DNA of 64,000 nt from contig NC_051095.1 of assembly GCF_901709675.1 (NCBI RefSeq), positions 13,031,456 to 13,095,455 on the forward strand. The letters run 5' to 3'. Below the pieces are notes generated by a model that saw only the letters and a list, made by a program, of their open reading frames with translations, was not told where the DNA came from and ran no database searches. The DNA comes from Syngnathus acus. Its lineage: Eukaryota; Chordata; Actinopteri; Syngnathiformes; Syngnathidae. A program made the position numbers and the translations under genes. Shown in pieces: positions 36,501 through 48,217 of this stretch (position 1 is its first letter; each line of letters starts with the position of its first letter).

Positions 36501-37605
36501 AATGATGCAAACAAAAATGTGGCTTTGTCACTTCAACCTTTCATGCTTCATGGAACGATATGTAATCACCGAACCTAGCTTTAGATCATATGAAATCAAT
36601 AAAATGTACAAAATGTAAGTTAAAAAAAATAGTGATCTCAATTGCAGCTTACGCAATTTGAAAATTGTATTCTTCCACAAAGGGATGTTGACTTGAATTC
36701 TGCTTTTTTTGGTTAGCTCCAATATGCAGTGCAGACTATTCCTGTAACAACTTAGGATAGAAGATACCAAATGGAATTTTTTTTCCAATGTTGTGCACTG
36801 TTGTGGCGGTAGCCCTTAAGAAATAGTCAACCCACACAAAATGTTTTCATCCATGTGTATTTCCCTGGTGCCCTGTGCTCTAACAGGCTCAAAAGGGATC
36901 ATCTGTCCTGCTTAGTATGACATGCTGCAGGAAACAGTCAATTACAGTGTTTTGAACCGAGCTTCGGGGAGAAAGAGTAAAAAAAAAATCGTAATGCTCA
37001 ATTCAGAAAGTACAACCGAGTACATTGGTTAGCCGACAAATTGGAGAGCCGGACTTATTTGTACATTTGCATCACCCTTGAAAAAAAAATGGTTTTATGT
37101 GGTCCTTGCGCATAAAGACTCATTCCCTGCTGTTGTTTTCATGATTAGCTGCTATGTTTAAAATGAAACTGACAGCTTTTATATGCTTCACAAGCTGTAT
37201 TTATGAAAAGCAAATCCCCCGTGAGTCTATGCAACATATTTTCAGTTTTATTCAATAATTGAATGCCGAGTGCACCTGCAGCAACTGCACTGCACATAGT
37301 ATATTTTACCACCAAACCACTTTTTATGTTATTATATCCACTCCAATAACCACACAGATTGTGCCTAACACAGGTCACAGTTGCTTTGGAACATGTTCAC
37401 TAGGTGTGTTTGTAAGTAGTACTGGAGATCTCAAAATAGGTCCAAAATAGTACAGTACAAGTTTAATTTGCTGAATAAGAATTGGGAAGACAAATCCAGC
37501 TGTTTTCATCTATTTCAGAAGGCTGGCAAAGTGAAATTGGCATCAAAGTGCCCTTCGGACTCGCACTGCGAGTCACAATAGGGCTGGACGCTTTTCGGGA
37601 AAGGA

Positions 37606-37608
37606 AAA

Positions 37609-37647
<39 letters not shown>
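37606..37647. repeat. (AAAT)n microsatellite
   Basis: About ten uninterrupted AAAT units. On the minus strand they give a meaningless LFIYLFIY peptide. Confidence 0.93.
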
Positions 37648-38024
37648 GGAACAAGTTTAAAAAAAATAAAATAAAAAAATAACAAATCAATAGATTATTG
37701 CCATGCCAGCTACGGACACTTAGACGTTTTGCACACATCGAGATACACATGCAAATAAAAAGAGTAGAAGTAACAGAAAGCATAAGTAAGTAACATAATT
37801 AATATAACTCATTCACAGACCACAAAAATTATATGCCAATAAATATTGTTAGATTACTGTAAGTACTCCTACAGCCTTACTGTGTGAACTATAAAGATAA
37901 ACCACATGATGTCTAAAGCTAATTTTTGCTAGCCAGTCATGTTTTTACTTTGATTATTATGCTTTTAAGATCCTGAAGTCCAAATTTAAATCATGAGGAA
38001 ATTTCAATTAATTGTCCACCGCTA

Positions 38025-38110
38025 TGTCATGGCTCACCTGCTGTCTGGGTTTGGTCACAATGCGAGCCCGAGGGCACTTTGACGTCAATTTCAGTCGATA
38101 GTAGGAGGCA
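38025..38110 (-). repeat. Weak member of the TTAA-type element family
   Basis: 'gacgtcaatttcagtcgata' and the preceding 'ggctcacctgctgtctgggt' resemble, in order, blocks at 5425-5545 and (inverted) at 11835-11930. Divergence is high. Confidence 0.35.
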
Positions 38111-39065
38111 GTGCAGGATTAAATACGACCAAAGGGTTGATAGCTTAAAAAAATTATTGATTGGGGCACTCGCAAGTCAATGAATTGTTAGAATTGCACA
38201 CTATAATGCATCGTGATAGACCGATATGTTTTTTTTCAAGGCCGATGACAATTCTTACACCATGCATTTCGATTTTTCTACAAGACTGATGAAGTGCTTT
38301 ATGATGCATCCTTTCTTTTTCCCAAGTACAAAACAGTGCAATGTCGTGACAACACTATGTGTGTGTCTTTCAGCCTCTTCCATCACTCTTCTCATTCCAC
38401 TTGTCTCGTCTCTTCCGATTCCTCTCTGCTCTTTATTCCACCTCCTCCTCCTCTTAAGCTCCCTTAACTGCATCCCGAACTCTTCTTTTCCCTTTTTGCA
38501 AGCAGGCTTCCTCCGGGGCAAAGATTTTAAAGCTCACTCTTTCTCCCTGTCTGTCCTCACCTCTGCTTCCATCTCTCCATACTCTTTCTACCCCACCTTT
38601 TATTCATCCGTCTTAATCCAACAATGATCGATTAATCTCGCAATGTTTGCTTTTCATCTTGTCACAGTTTTTAATTGTCTCTCGAGTTAGAAAAAAAAAA
38701 ATCTTTGACAAACATCTCCATGAGCCAAACTTCCAGGTAGAAATGAATTCATTTTAAACATTTTAATGATGATGCCACAGCAGCATGTCAATGATTACCC
38801 CCAGTTCACAAAGTATGATAAATTGAGTGTCAATGCAAAACAGGAGATGGAAAAAGGTAGAAAAATGTGAAATGCTGCAGATGTTCAGTGAGAATGAATG
38901 GAGACGAGAGGAGAATGCCAAACATAGAAGAAGGTCCTGAAGGATGATGAATGTCAGTCGGAGGAAATGCTGAAACGTCCATTTTTTCCTATTTAACACC
39001 TTGCTGCTGCATGAGTAGATGTCCCTACCGTGGCAGCACATCCAGAGATAATTGACCTCCACACA

Positions 39066-39068
<3 letters not shown>

Positions 39069-39107
<39 letters not shown>
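39069..39107. repeat. (GA)n microsatellite
   Basis: Thirty-nine bases of perfect GA repeat. Confidence 0.95.
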
Positions 39108-39110
<3 letters not shown>

Positions 39111-40737
39111 TGCCGAAAGCCTAAGTGGGAGGTTGCATTGTCACGGGGCAAAAGAGTATGATTACTACTCACCGGAGGGAAGAACAAAAAAACAACTCTG
39201 GTTTGCGCAACAGTGAGAAAGTCAGAGAGTTGGGAAGAGCACAAAAGCTTGCGCGAGCAAGGTGACGAGGTTTATATTCGTCAGCGTGCGCAAAACAGTT
39301 GCGCGTCTGTTTGTGAGGAACGACTGATAGCAACGTGTTTTATGATAATGTCAAAAAATTCTTCCGGATCTTTGTCAGTCTTATGACAATGTTTGGAGTA
39401 AAAAAAGAAAACGGTGCCTCCGATATCAGAATACACGGCAAATGGGCTAAACGTCGACTCAAAGTGATGGCAAAGTGTATCACTAAGGAAGTACGATGCT
39501 GTGTGCTCTTGCCTCGCTCATTTATTCAATTTCTGACAGGAAAGGATTAGTGCTCAACTTACACCAGGGATGTTGTACACTCGTGCCTACATTTTGCTGA
39601 TACTATTTTCTGCTCCAAATCCTGGATTATGCTGCAAGTGTCCACTTTTCATCTTCAATTTGCAAACACGTCATTGGAGTCCGCGCAACTACACAGGATT
39701 TGATTTGGCGATAGGTGACAATTTTCCTAAATGCAGCTCTCTCCCTAACGTTGAAAGATTCTTTCTCATTTTCACAGCCAGAACTTTATTCATTTTCTAA
39801 TGTCATAAAGCGCAAGATGGTTATCGCTAAGTGTCAAATCAATGCAGTTTCCTTTCCTTCAAACCTTCAACAGCCTTATCAGACACACACAGTAATGCAA
39901 TTCAATACATCTTATTTAGAAATGATGCCTCTTCGCAATTTGTGGGTCTCCAGGCCCTATCCCCCGCAAAAAACGGGGGTCGACCATATCTCTAAATACT
40001 CACATCCGGTATTGGAATAGACGTAACCCCAAAAGTACTCGTGATCTGCCGCAGCTGAATAGTCCTTTAAGGTTTTGAATTGAGGGCCGGAAGTTCAAAG
40101 TCATTAGATGCCTATGCGTGTTTTGCATTTTCTCCATCATTCTTGAAATCCCGCGCCGACAACGTTTCATTAATCATAGGTAAGAGGTCACGCCTCATAT
40201 AACTTCAATGGTCTCGGTATGTGAATGCACAGCGCCGTATGGCCTCAGTATTACAATGAACACGACCTAAAGCACAAACACATTAAACATATAAATGATT
40301 GATTCAGCGGCAGAATCACAAACACAAATCTGTAAGCATTTGCACCTTTATAAAAACACAGCATGTGCCAATTCTTTTCTTTTTCTAATAATTACATCTT
40401 CTGCGCTTTAATTTTCCACATGTGAATTAACACATTGTTCTTTTTTCACTGACAGTAGAGGGGGAGGAAAACGAAAAAATATCTTGGCTGTGTCCACTGG
40501 TTTTGTCTGATGAGGATAAATTAGAGGCTCACACGTCATTTCACGTGTGTTTGTGTGTGAGTGTGTGCTTGTGTGTGTTTCACAAACACTGTATCGCCTT
40601 GAGATCTCTGCTGATTATCCTTGCTCGGCCGCTCCCCTCATCTCTCGCCTTCTCTGGCCGCCTCACGCTAAATGGAAGCTGTGTGTATCGGCGTTAGAAA
40701 GCCGGTCACATCCCTCACACTCTTCTTTTTAGCCTCC

Positions 40738-41285
40738 TTAAAGCGGAAGGCAACCCTAAGGAATTTTCTTTTAGAATACACTGGATGTGCCAGCAACAAT
40801 AGAAAATGGGATTCTGCTTAACGTTACATTTCTGGAATAACAGCAACCTCAGGGGGGCGCCACGTTGGACATTTCCATCCCGTTGTCGATCGAAAAGCAC
40901 ATCACCAGCGCCTTTCGCCTTCTTCCAGGAACATCTGTTGTAACGTCACGTGACTAAACCCGCCAAATAATGGTGCATTCAAAAATACACTCGGAGCACA
41001 AACTGCCGTTCAGAAATTTAGTGCGTTGCTCAAGTTTTGCCATTCGCAAATTGGGAGTGCAAGAAAAACAACAAAAACACATGCACACTTGGAATAGTGC
41101 ACGGACATCAGAGTGAATTTTCAAACGCAGTTATACATGATATTCTTTTTACTAACGAGCAAAAAAATGCGCCTCCATTTGGTGAGTAAATACCAGGTTT
41201 TTGAAGAACAAAATCTTGGTAGACTAAAAACTGCTGTTAAGTAAATATGCCAACTTTAGACATCTTGGGTTGACTTTCGCTTTAA
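40738..41285 (-). mobile_element. TTAA-flanked inverted-repeat element (MITE-like)
   Basis: The left end TTAAAGCGGAAGGCAACCC (40738) and the right end, read inverted, TTAAAGCGAAAGTCAACCC (from 41285) differ at two positions. TTAA at both edges suggests a TTAA target, as used by piggyBac- and Kolobok-type transposases. The interior has no transposase frame, so it would depend on an enzyme made elsewhere. The right third matches 11542-11690 on the opposite strand, showing that the family has several members in this window. The superfamily is an inference from the target site only. Confidence 0.6.
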
Positions 41286-42404
41286 GAACCTCTCACTCTC
41301 TTTTCCATTTCTCACCTCTACCTTCCTGTCACTCTTTCGCTCAGTGCCGCCCCGACTCCAGGCCAAACCTGCACCCAACCTTCATTCTGTCCATGCCGAC
41401 ACCCTCGACTGACTCCGCCGGGCCCTCGGAGGCTGACAAGACTGACTGCTTGTATGCATGTCTATCTGTGTTTTCAAGCATGGATGAAATATGAGCTACT
41501 AAATATGAATGTTGGGTTATGTTCCGATGCCATGTTGTCGCATCGGTCCTGCGTGGACGAGCAGCGGGCGTGCACATGCTCACGCGTTTGCCATGAAAGA
41601 CAAGTAGCTGCAGGTCAGAGCTTTTGTGGCGTTGTTGTGCATCGCATTTGCGAGCCGTTTGTCTCTGCCGGCTGCCACGCACACACATGGAGGCGGGGCC
41701 CTGCATTCAGGCTTCAGCGACTTTAAACCTCGCACAGGCTGACAGTAATTTCTGCCTCCAAATTACATTCCAATGGCTTCATAAATCTGCCGCCTCCTCC
41801 TCCTCCGCCTCTTTTCCTTCTCGCGCCCCCATCTTGCCGCCTCTGCCTCTATCTCGCCTCTTCCCAGGCTCTTCTTGCTCTCGTCCCCCCCGACTCCCCA
41901 TTTTACTCCAACCAGACTTAATTTTTTCCTGCATGCACCTTTGCAACCACCCTACCTCTTTTCCCTCCCCTATTTCACCATCTCATCCTCCCTGTCTTGC
42001 TTCACATTTAACTGGTTTTCTCATTCGCGCTCCCCCATCCCCTACAACTCCTTCTCTTTGCCGCCTGCTCCATAAATGAGAAAGAGGGAGGCAGAGATGG
42101 GAATGTTACGTGTGCGGGTTAGTTAAACAGTCGCACACACACGCAAGTACACACACGTATAAATCCAGAAACACCAACATACAGTCGTTGTGAAATTTAC
42201 GGTCGTTATTGCAAAGTTACTTGCAATACAGTGTAACTAACGACAACTTAGTATAACGTATGTAAATTGGACAATCATGAGGAAAATAAATTAATTCAAT
42301 GAATTAATCAGATATTTTTCCAGGGCACAATGTTTTATTCACACTGAAAATTTTAGATAACTCGGGAGGGGTTGATACATTGATACTTGTTTTTTGAGCA
42401 ATTG

Positions 42405-42515
42405 ATTACGAGGCAGAACAAGTTCTGAGGTTTCAGGTTCAAATCCTAACTTTGTTTTTTTTGTGTGGAGTTTGCATGTTGTCCCCAAGCGGGTAATCGG
42501 ACTTTCTATAGTGGA
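42405..42515 (+). repeat. Dispersed fish repeat fragment
   Basis: 'acgaggcagaacaagttctg' leads into 'ggttcaaatcc' and then 'tgtggagtttgcatgttgtc'. These are familiar consecutive phrases of a repeat that is very common in fish. The distal part is truncated. The GGTTCAAATCC piece looks like a B-box, but no tRNA fold is convincing. Confidence 0.45.
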
Positions 42516-43059
42516 TGATTGTGAAAAAAAATACGCTGAACCCTGAATTAGGTTTTGAATCTTCACATGCAATGGACAGGACTTTTTCATTCAACCACAG
42601 AAACATGTTGCAATTGTAAAGAAGGACGCAGAGGGCCACAAACACAAAGGAAACGGGTGAAAATAAAATTGAGATTGTGGGTATTCTGAAGAGGAAATGA
42701 TCCTTCACTCTGTTCAATGACTATACCAGAACCTTTCAGCAACAAGGACTCTCTCCATGTTTTGCTTTTCTATAAGAATGAATAGACTGTTGGAATAAGT
42801 ATTATGAAATATAATTTTCCAGTGCAATCAAAAGCTAATACAAGCAAATAACCTTTTTTCATGGGTGACATTCACCACTAAGCCTTTCATAACAGCTTTT
42901 AACAGAAGTACTCTTTTACACCAAGAGCTAAATGTTATGAAGGCATGTCAATTGGAATCAGCATTCTTCATATTTTAATACCAAATGTATCCACTTGATT
43001 TTCACCTGTATGTATCATATTTCATACCACCCCAATAAAACTCTTTTCAAATAGACTCT

Positions 43060-43060
<1 letters not shown>

Positions 43061-43138
<78 letters not shown>
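43061..43138. repeat. (AC)39 microsatellite
   Basis: Seventy-eight bases of perfect AC repeat. Confidence 0.97.
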
Positions 43139-43140
<2 letters not shown>

Positions 43141-46100
43141 TGATGTTTGCAAGACGAACATCTGTGCTGCCAAAGACTTTGCTAAACTGCAAGCACGCAT
43201 TTAAATGCGCACACGTGTGCGCAGTGAGCACACATGGCCAATTTTAATGAGAGTGTTCATTTTAAGAGATGGCGCCTCCAGGTGAAATAATTGCCAGCAT
43301 TTGTCCCGGACGGCTGCTTCGATTGCTCTCGAGCCGCTCGTCTTTATGGTCCACGCCGGGCCGTCAATGCCCCACCCATCACCCTGACTGCCGTCCTTAA
43401 CTGCCGCTCGGCTGCGGACGGCCGCCACATGCTGCGAAGATGCGGCCGTTATATGCATAAGCACACATTGCAGACACCCATTTGCGCATTAATACTAAAA
43501 ACACACAGATGCGTTGCGAGCCAAAGGCCAGGAGAGAACAATAAGCCCGCCTGACAATGGGGCTCCGAGGAATTCTCCTCCCCATTTTAATATTCAGCAG
43601 AGTGAATGTGGAGAGAGTGCGTGTCAGCGGGGACGCATGCTCATCAACCTCGCTAACACCGAGGTTAGACAGCCCCATGATTACAAAGTGCTCACAATTC
43701 GGTCCCACTATTAATCCCTAGCTTCGACTCCCCTCACTTCCTGTCTCCGAGCTCCCTACAGAGCGAGCACACTGCCAAGTATCACAGCTGTCACTTTTCT
43801 TTACTCTCTATTTTTCGCAACAGCCTGATGGAGCGAAGCTTTGATGGAAATTGAGATTTGATACAGTTAATTTCCCCGCCACTGTCTATTAAAATGTTTC
43901 AAAGCTGCACGAATGCAAATAGAAGGTCATCTAGAGGAGCTTACACTATAGAAAAAGGGAAGGCCGGTAGAAGCAACTGTCTTGAGTAGAAGATAGTCCT
44001 GTGAGTCATTTGATAAAGCCACGAAATATGACGTTACAATTTTTTACAACCAATTTTGCATAAAACCTTAAATAACTGCCAATTTGATACAGCTCATCAG
44101 ATGTGTGTAAAGTTGCATAATTGGGACCTTGCTGAGTTAGTAATGCTCTGTGATTCTTTAAAATGTGTAAAAATTCCTTTCATGGGTTACCCTGAAAATT
44201 CGATGATTACCAAGAACAAGTCTATGCAAAATCAGTCTCAGTCTGTAATGTTACTGCAGACTCGCATACAATCAAATTGAGAGAGAATGACCAAAATTTG
44301 GGATTTCCCATTTCAAGAACAATCATGTGTCTCAATGTTGTTCTTAGGTGACATGTTTAGCTTCATATGTATTCATAATTGTGCTAGGCAAGGAATAGGG
44401 AACAACAAAGGATGGCTCCATGGACACAAGCAGCGTGTCCCCTTCAGCAATGAGATGCTCTCTTGTTTTTTACAGGACAAAACAAGTTAAGAGAGGGAGT
44501 GGTTGGCGTTACCAGTGAAGATTGATCAGTCTGAGAAGATATTGCCCACAACACTTGTGAAAAATAGCGCATAGCCCCCTTTTTTTTATTCTCCTACTAT
44601 TGCTCAGTAAAATCCAAGCGAATAAATGTCACAAAGGGGAGTAATGTCTTTCCTTTTCCTTCAGGCCTATCATTGTTTGCAGCATTTTAATACCAGAACA
44701 AGTGACAAAAGCTATCTTCCTGTAATACCTCAACTGTTTTCGCTCCAATCTAGAGCCATTTAGGTTTTTATCATGAACTGAATACAAATATCTGCCTTTT
44801 AGTCAGTGTAGAATGGCAGTGAGGTTTTCAAGAAAAAGAACTTGATTTCACCTTTTACCCTCTACTGCATGAGAAAAGAGATTTATATACGAGTCTATTT
44901 GACAATATGCAATATATCTTCAACAAAAGCCTCGAGTTACCACTTGCAGCGTGATATGACACCAAAGTGTCAGAGAATCCTTTCCAGTGCAACGTTGTTT
45001 TCACTTCTACCCAGATTCTTTGTTTTTACCTTCCAAAGCCCTTGTCTGATTCACACTCCCTAAAGCTCTGCGTATTGTCTGGCACAAAAGTGACTGTTCG
45101 TTTCACTGAAGGTGGCATTTGCGGTTCATGCGTGGCAAATGGAGGTCATTAGAACCCCCTCAGTGATCATTTATACAGTGGATTAGCTAAGGTCATTCCA
45201 GAACAGCGGGCAACCTCCAACTGCTACGGATTTAGAGACAAACAAAAGAAAAAGAATCGACTGCCACTATCAGAAATCTTGATTAAGGTCATTTTACAGT
45301 GTAGTACAGTTTCAGGAAGACATAGAGGTATGTTGTAGATAAGGGATCTCGGAGTAATTTTTGCTTTATTTATCATATTTATGGACCTTTGGAGGGCCCT
45401 TGTGCCTAATCAGAGGCCAGTCAACGCTGTCTTCCTCAGCACATTCTGCATATCATTGCCCTACCACACCACAGTACCCCTAAAGAATACCCAAAGGTCG
45501 ACTTCTTGTACAAGGGGAAAACTCATCAGATTTATTGTCTGTTCATCCTAACAACGGGAGGATCAAATCCGAAGTGCACAACCTTTGGTATTTTCAATTT
45601 TTGAAATTTTGGCCTCTAAAGTACATCGGGAGACCGAGTTGTTCAAAGTATTGATTTGGATGATTGATGGCTGGGCAACTTGGATGGTTTTGACAGTTTG
45701 TAATGTGCAAGGGGTGCAAAGCACAAAGCTCCATCTGTGATTATTGACATCGTCTCATGACTCCAAATCCAGTCAACAAGTGGACGTGCTTTGCAGCCAT
45801 GCGTAGTTCCGCATTCCGTTTCAGGTCGAGCGGTTTTCCTTACACATGTTCACCATGCTGTGTGCATACAAAATAAATCAGTCGTCACAAATGAGACCTC
45901 GCCCCAGGGTTGTTTTATAAAAAGAACAATTCACCACATCACACACAACTTGAACTGCCACTCTCAACAGTGCCACTTTTTTCAACCAGTTAGGTTTAAG
46001 GATAGAAATATCAATATAAGACATACGTAAGACCGCTGACCAAGTTCCTCTAAGCATGTGCATCTTTGGACAATGAAAACGAGAACAGCTTTATTTGTCT

Positions 46101-47261
46101 CTATTTGTGTTTAAGCAAACGGCACGATAATGTCCCAGTTGGTTATGTAGTCTACTTATTCCGGGATGGAGTGAAAAAGCGAGCGAACGCAGCGGAGCAG
46201 TTAATGGCCTTGATGAGTTTGTCTCTGTACACTCTGTATTCCTGATGAGGACTTTTGTCTTGCTACAGCCAGTGTTCACCTGGGAGCTTGATTTTGCACT
46301 CAAGGTACAACCACTTAGGAAGTGGTGCTTAATGAAAGCTCGATTGCTTTGTTTAAATAATAATTAAAAAAAAAAAAGATCTATGCACAGCTGTAAAGCA
46401 AGGTTTCCTTACTGGGATATTTACACTCAAAGGGAATTATGTGCTGCATAGATCAAGGGTTGACCTTCATGAAGTATTTCAGAGGGTGATAATTATTTTG
46501 CATATTGTTTTGGGATGGAAACTTGCTAAGATTTCTTGTTTTTTCTTGTTGTCCTCCTTTACCGTGGCAACTAATTTTTTGAGTGATAATATTTAACATA
46601 TCTGACAAGAAAAGTAAAGAGTTAAATCGTGTTGGTTTTAAACCACTTGAATATTGCATTAGTGCTTTTGCGTTGTGAAAGGATGACGTTCTTCACTCGA
46701 AACCTAATTTGTGCAAGATACACTGCAATATTAGCAGCAAGTGACTGGGAGTGCAAGCAGGCATCACGACATTTAATGAGTGTCATGAGCCAGAAATATT
46801 GAAAGCTCCTGTGTCCAACAGTTTTAGTTTGATCTTCCCCTAAACTGCAGTTAATGAACTGGCCCGGAACCAATGCAAAAGGCTGACATTTATGCATCCT
46901 CATCACGCGGCCGCGTCTCACTAATTAAATTGGATTCCCTCAGACTTTCTCTTGGTTGCTTTGTGTTCAGGCTGAACTGCACACAAACCTTCCGATAATG
47001 TTTTGACTCTTGTTTGTAGTGTTTTTAAGAAGATATCAGGCCAAGAATAGATATTTAATTGAATGATTGGGATTAACCAAGCCTGACATTTGATGTGAAT
47101 GAGAACACTGAATCACTAATCCCCTGACTCTATCCTTCGTCCGTGTTGGAAAACAACGAACAATCAACACCAACTGCATTAATTGTATGTTTGGAACGAG
47201 CTCTCGAACATACGATTTCAAACAAGAAGTGTAAATAGCGTGTTCTTCTCTGTCCTTCCAG

Positions 47262-48092
47262 GCATCATAGCAAGCTGCTGAAGCAAGCATCAGTGAAGTG
47301 CACCTTCAGCATACACAGAAGAACAATTCTAGCGACCGGCGGGAGACTTTTCGCCTTGGACTGGCCATCAAAGCCGTGAATAGAGTGGACTACTTTTAAC
47401 AGTGAGGCAGTAGCTGAAAGGAAAGGAATTCAAAATAACATTTTGTGCGAGGCGTCAAAAAATAATCTGTACATGACCGAACTGAATTGAGACTCCTTCA
47501 AGAGGATTTTTCAGGACACTTATCGTTGCTTAGCTCGCAAAGTAAAACCAGAGGACAACTTGAAAAGGGTGTGTGGTCCAACACAATTTTGTTTTTGCAT
47601 GACCCACAGCTAACGCAAACATCCTGGAATGTCTTTGACTTCTGAGAAGGACACTCGTGCCTAACACTGATCTTGGGATTGTCTGGCCAAACTGTCATCT
47701 TTTGGTGTTAGAGGAGTGTTTTCTGAATTAGGCCTCTGGACGCTTGGTGAAGATTACTTGAGTTGGCAGGCCTAACAACCCTCTTATTCACAGATACAGT
47801 GAGAGAGCCTGGCAGTAAAAAAACACAGCACACAAATGTGGTGGCCCTAAGCCATGCTGGTGTTGCTACTGGAGCCCTGCAGTAAAGACTATCATTATCC
47901 CTATCATCATTTGTCCACGCTGAGGAACATCCCATTTCCCCAAGGAACTAAACTATACATCTAAACAACCCCAGGAAGACGGAGCGCAGAGACCGACAGT
48001 GACATCCTCAGTCGCTCAAACAAAACTCCTTTCAACCATTTCCTCAACGAGAAACGCGACTGCGGCAGAAGTGAAAGGCACAGACTGAAAAG
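47262..48092 (+). other. Candidate second 5' non-coding exon of flrt1
   Basis: A strong 3' splice site lies at 47240-47261: a pyrimidine-rich run 'tgttcttctctgtccttccag'. Downstream, a possible donor AAAAG|GTTAGC has its GT at 48093-48094. The 831 bases between have higher complexity and fewer homopolymers than their surroundings and no long frame, which would fit a 5' UTR exon. The donor is only moderate. Both the exon and its link to flrt1 are inferences. Confidence 0.28.
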
Positions 48093-48153
48093 GTTAGCAA
48101 GCCCCAAGCAATCATACCTAAGGTCGGTAAGACCTCTTACATTCTGTGTCATC

Positions 48154-48158
<5 letters not shown>

Positions 48159-48215
<57 letters not shown>
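48159..48215. repeat. (AC)n microsatellite
   Basis: Fifty-seven bases of AC repeat, just downstream of the possible exon. Confidence 0.95.

Positions 48216-48217
<2 letters not shown>

Larger units (their letters stand above)
22863..47261. other. Long gene-free stretch (putative flrt1 5' intron)
   Basis: No coding exon can be supported in these 24 kb on either strand. Short frames lack homology, codon bias and paired splice sites. The stretch contains scattered repeat remnants, listed separately, and several AT-rich blocks with homeobox-like TAAT cores that read like conserved non-coding elements (near 27730-27960, 28960-29160, 31780-31960, 43800-43930 and 46720-46930). If the exon at 21781-22067 is spliced to the flrt1 coding exon or to 47262-48092, all of this is intron. 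Confidence 0.45.

Noticed and set aside
41624-42079. 151-codon Ser/Pro-rich frame
   Set aside because: CT-rich low-complexity DNA, no domain, no splice sites placed to use it.
43291-43554. 87-codon frame in a GC-rich patch, first thought to be an exon
   Set aside because: No similarity to a known protein and no good flanking acceptor and donor in the same phase. The GC-rich patch is more likely non-coding.
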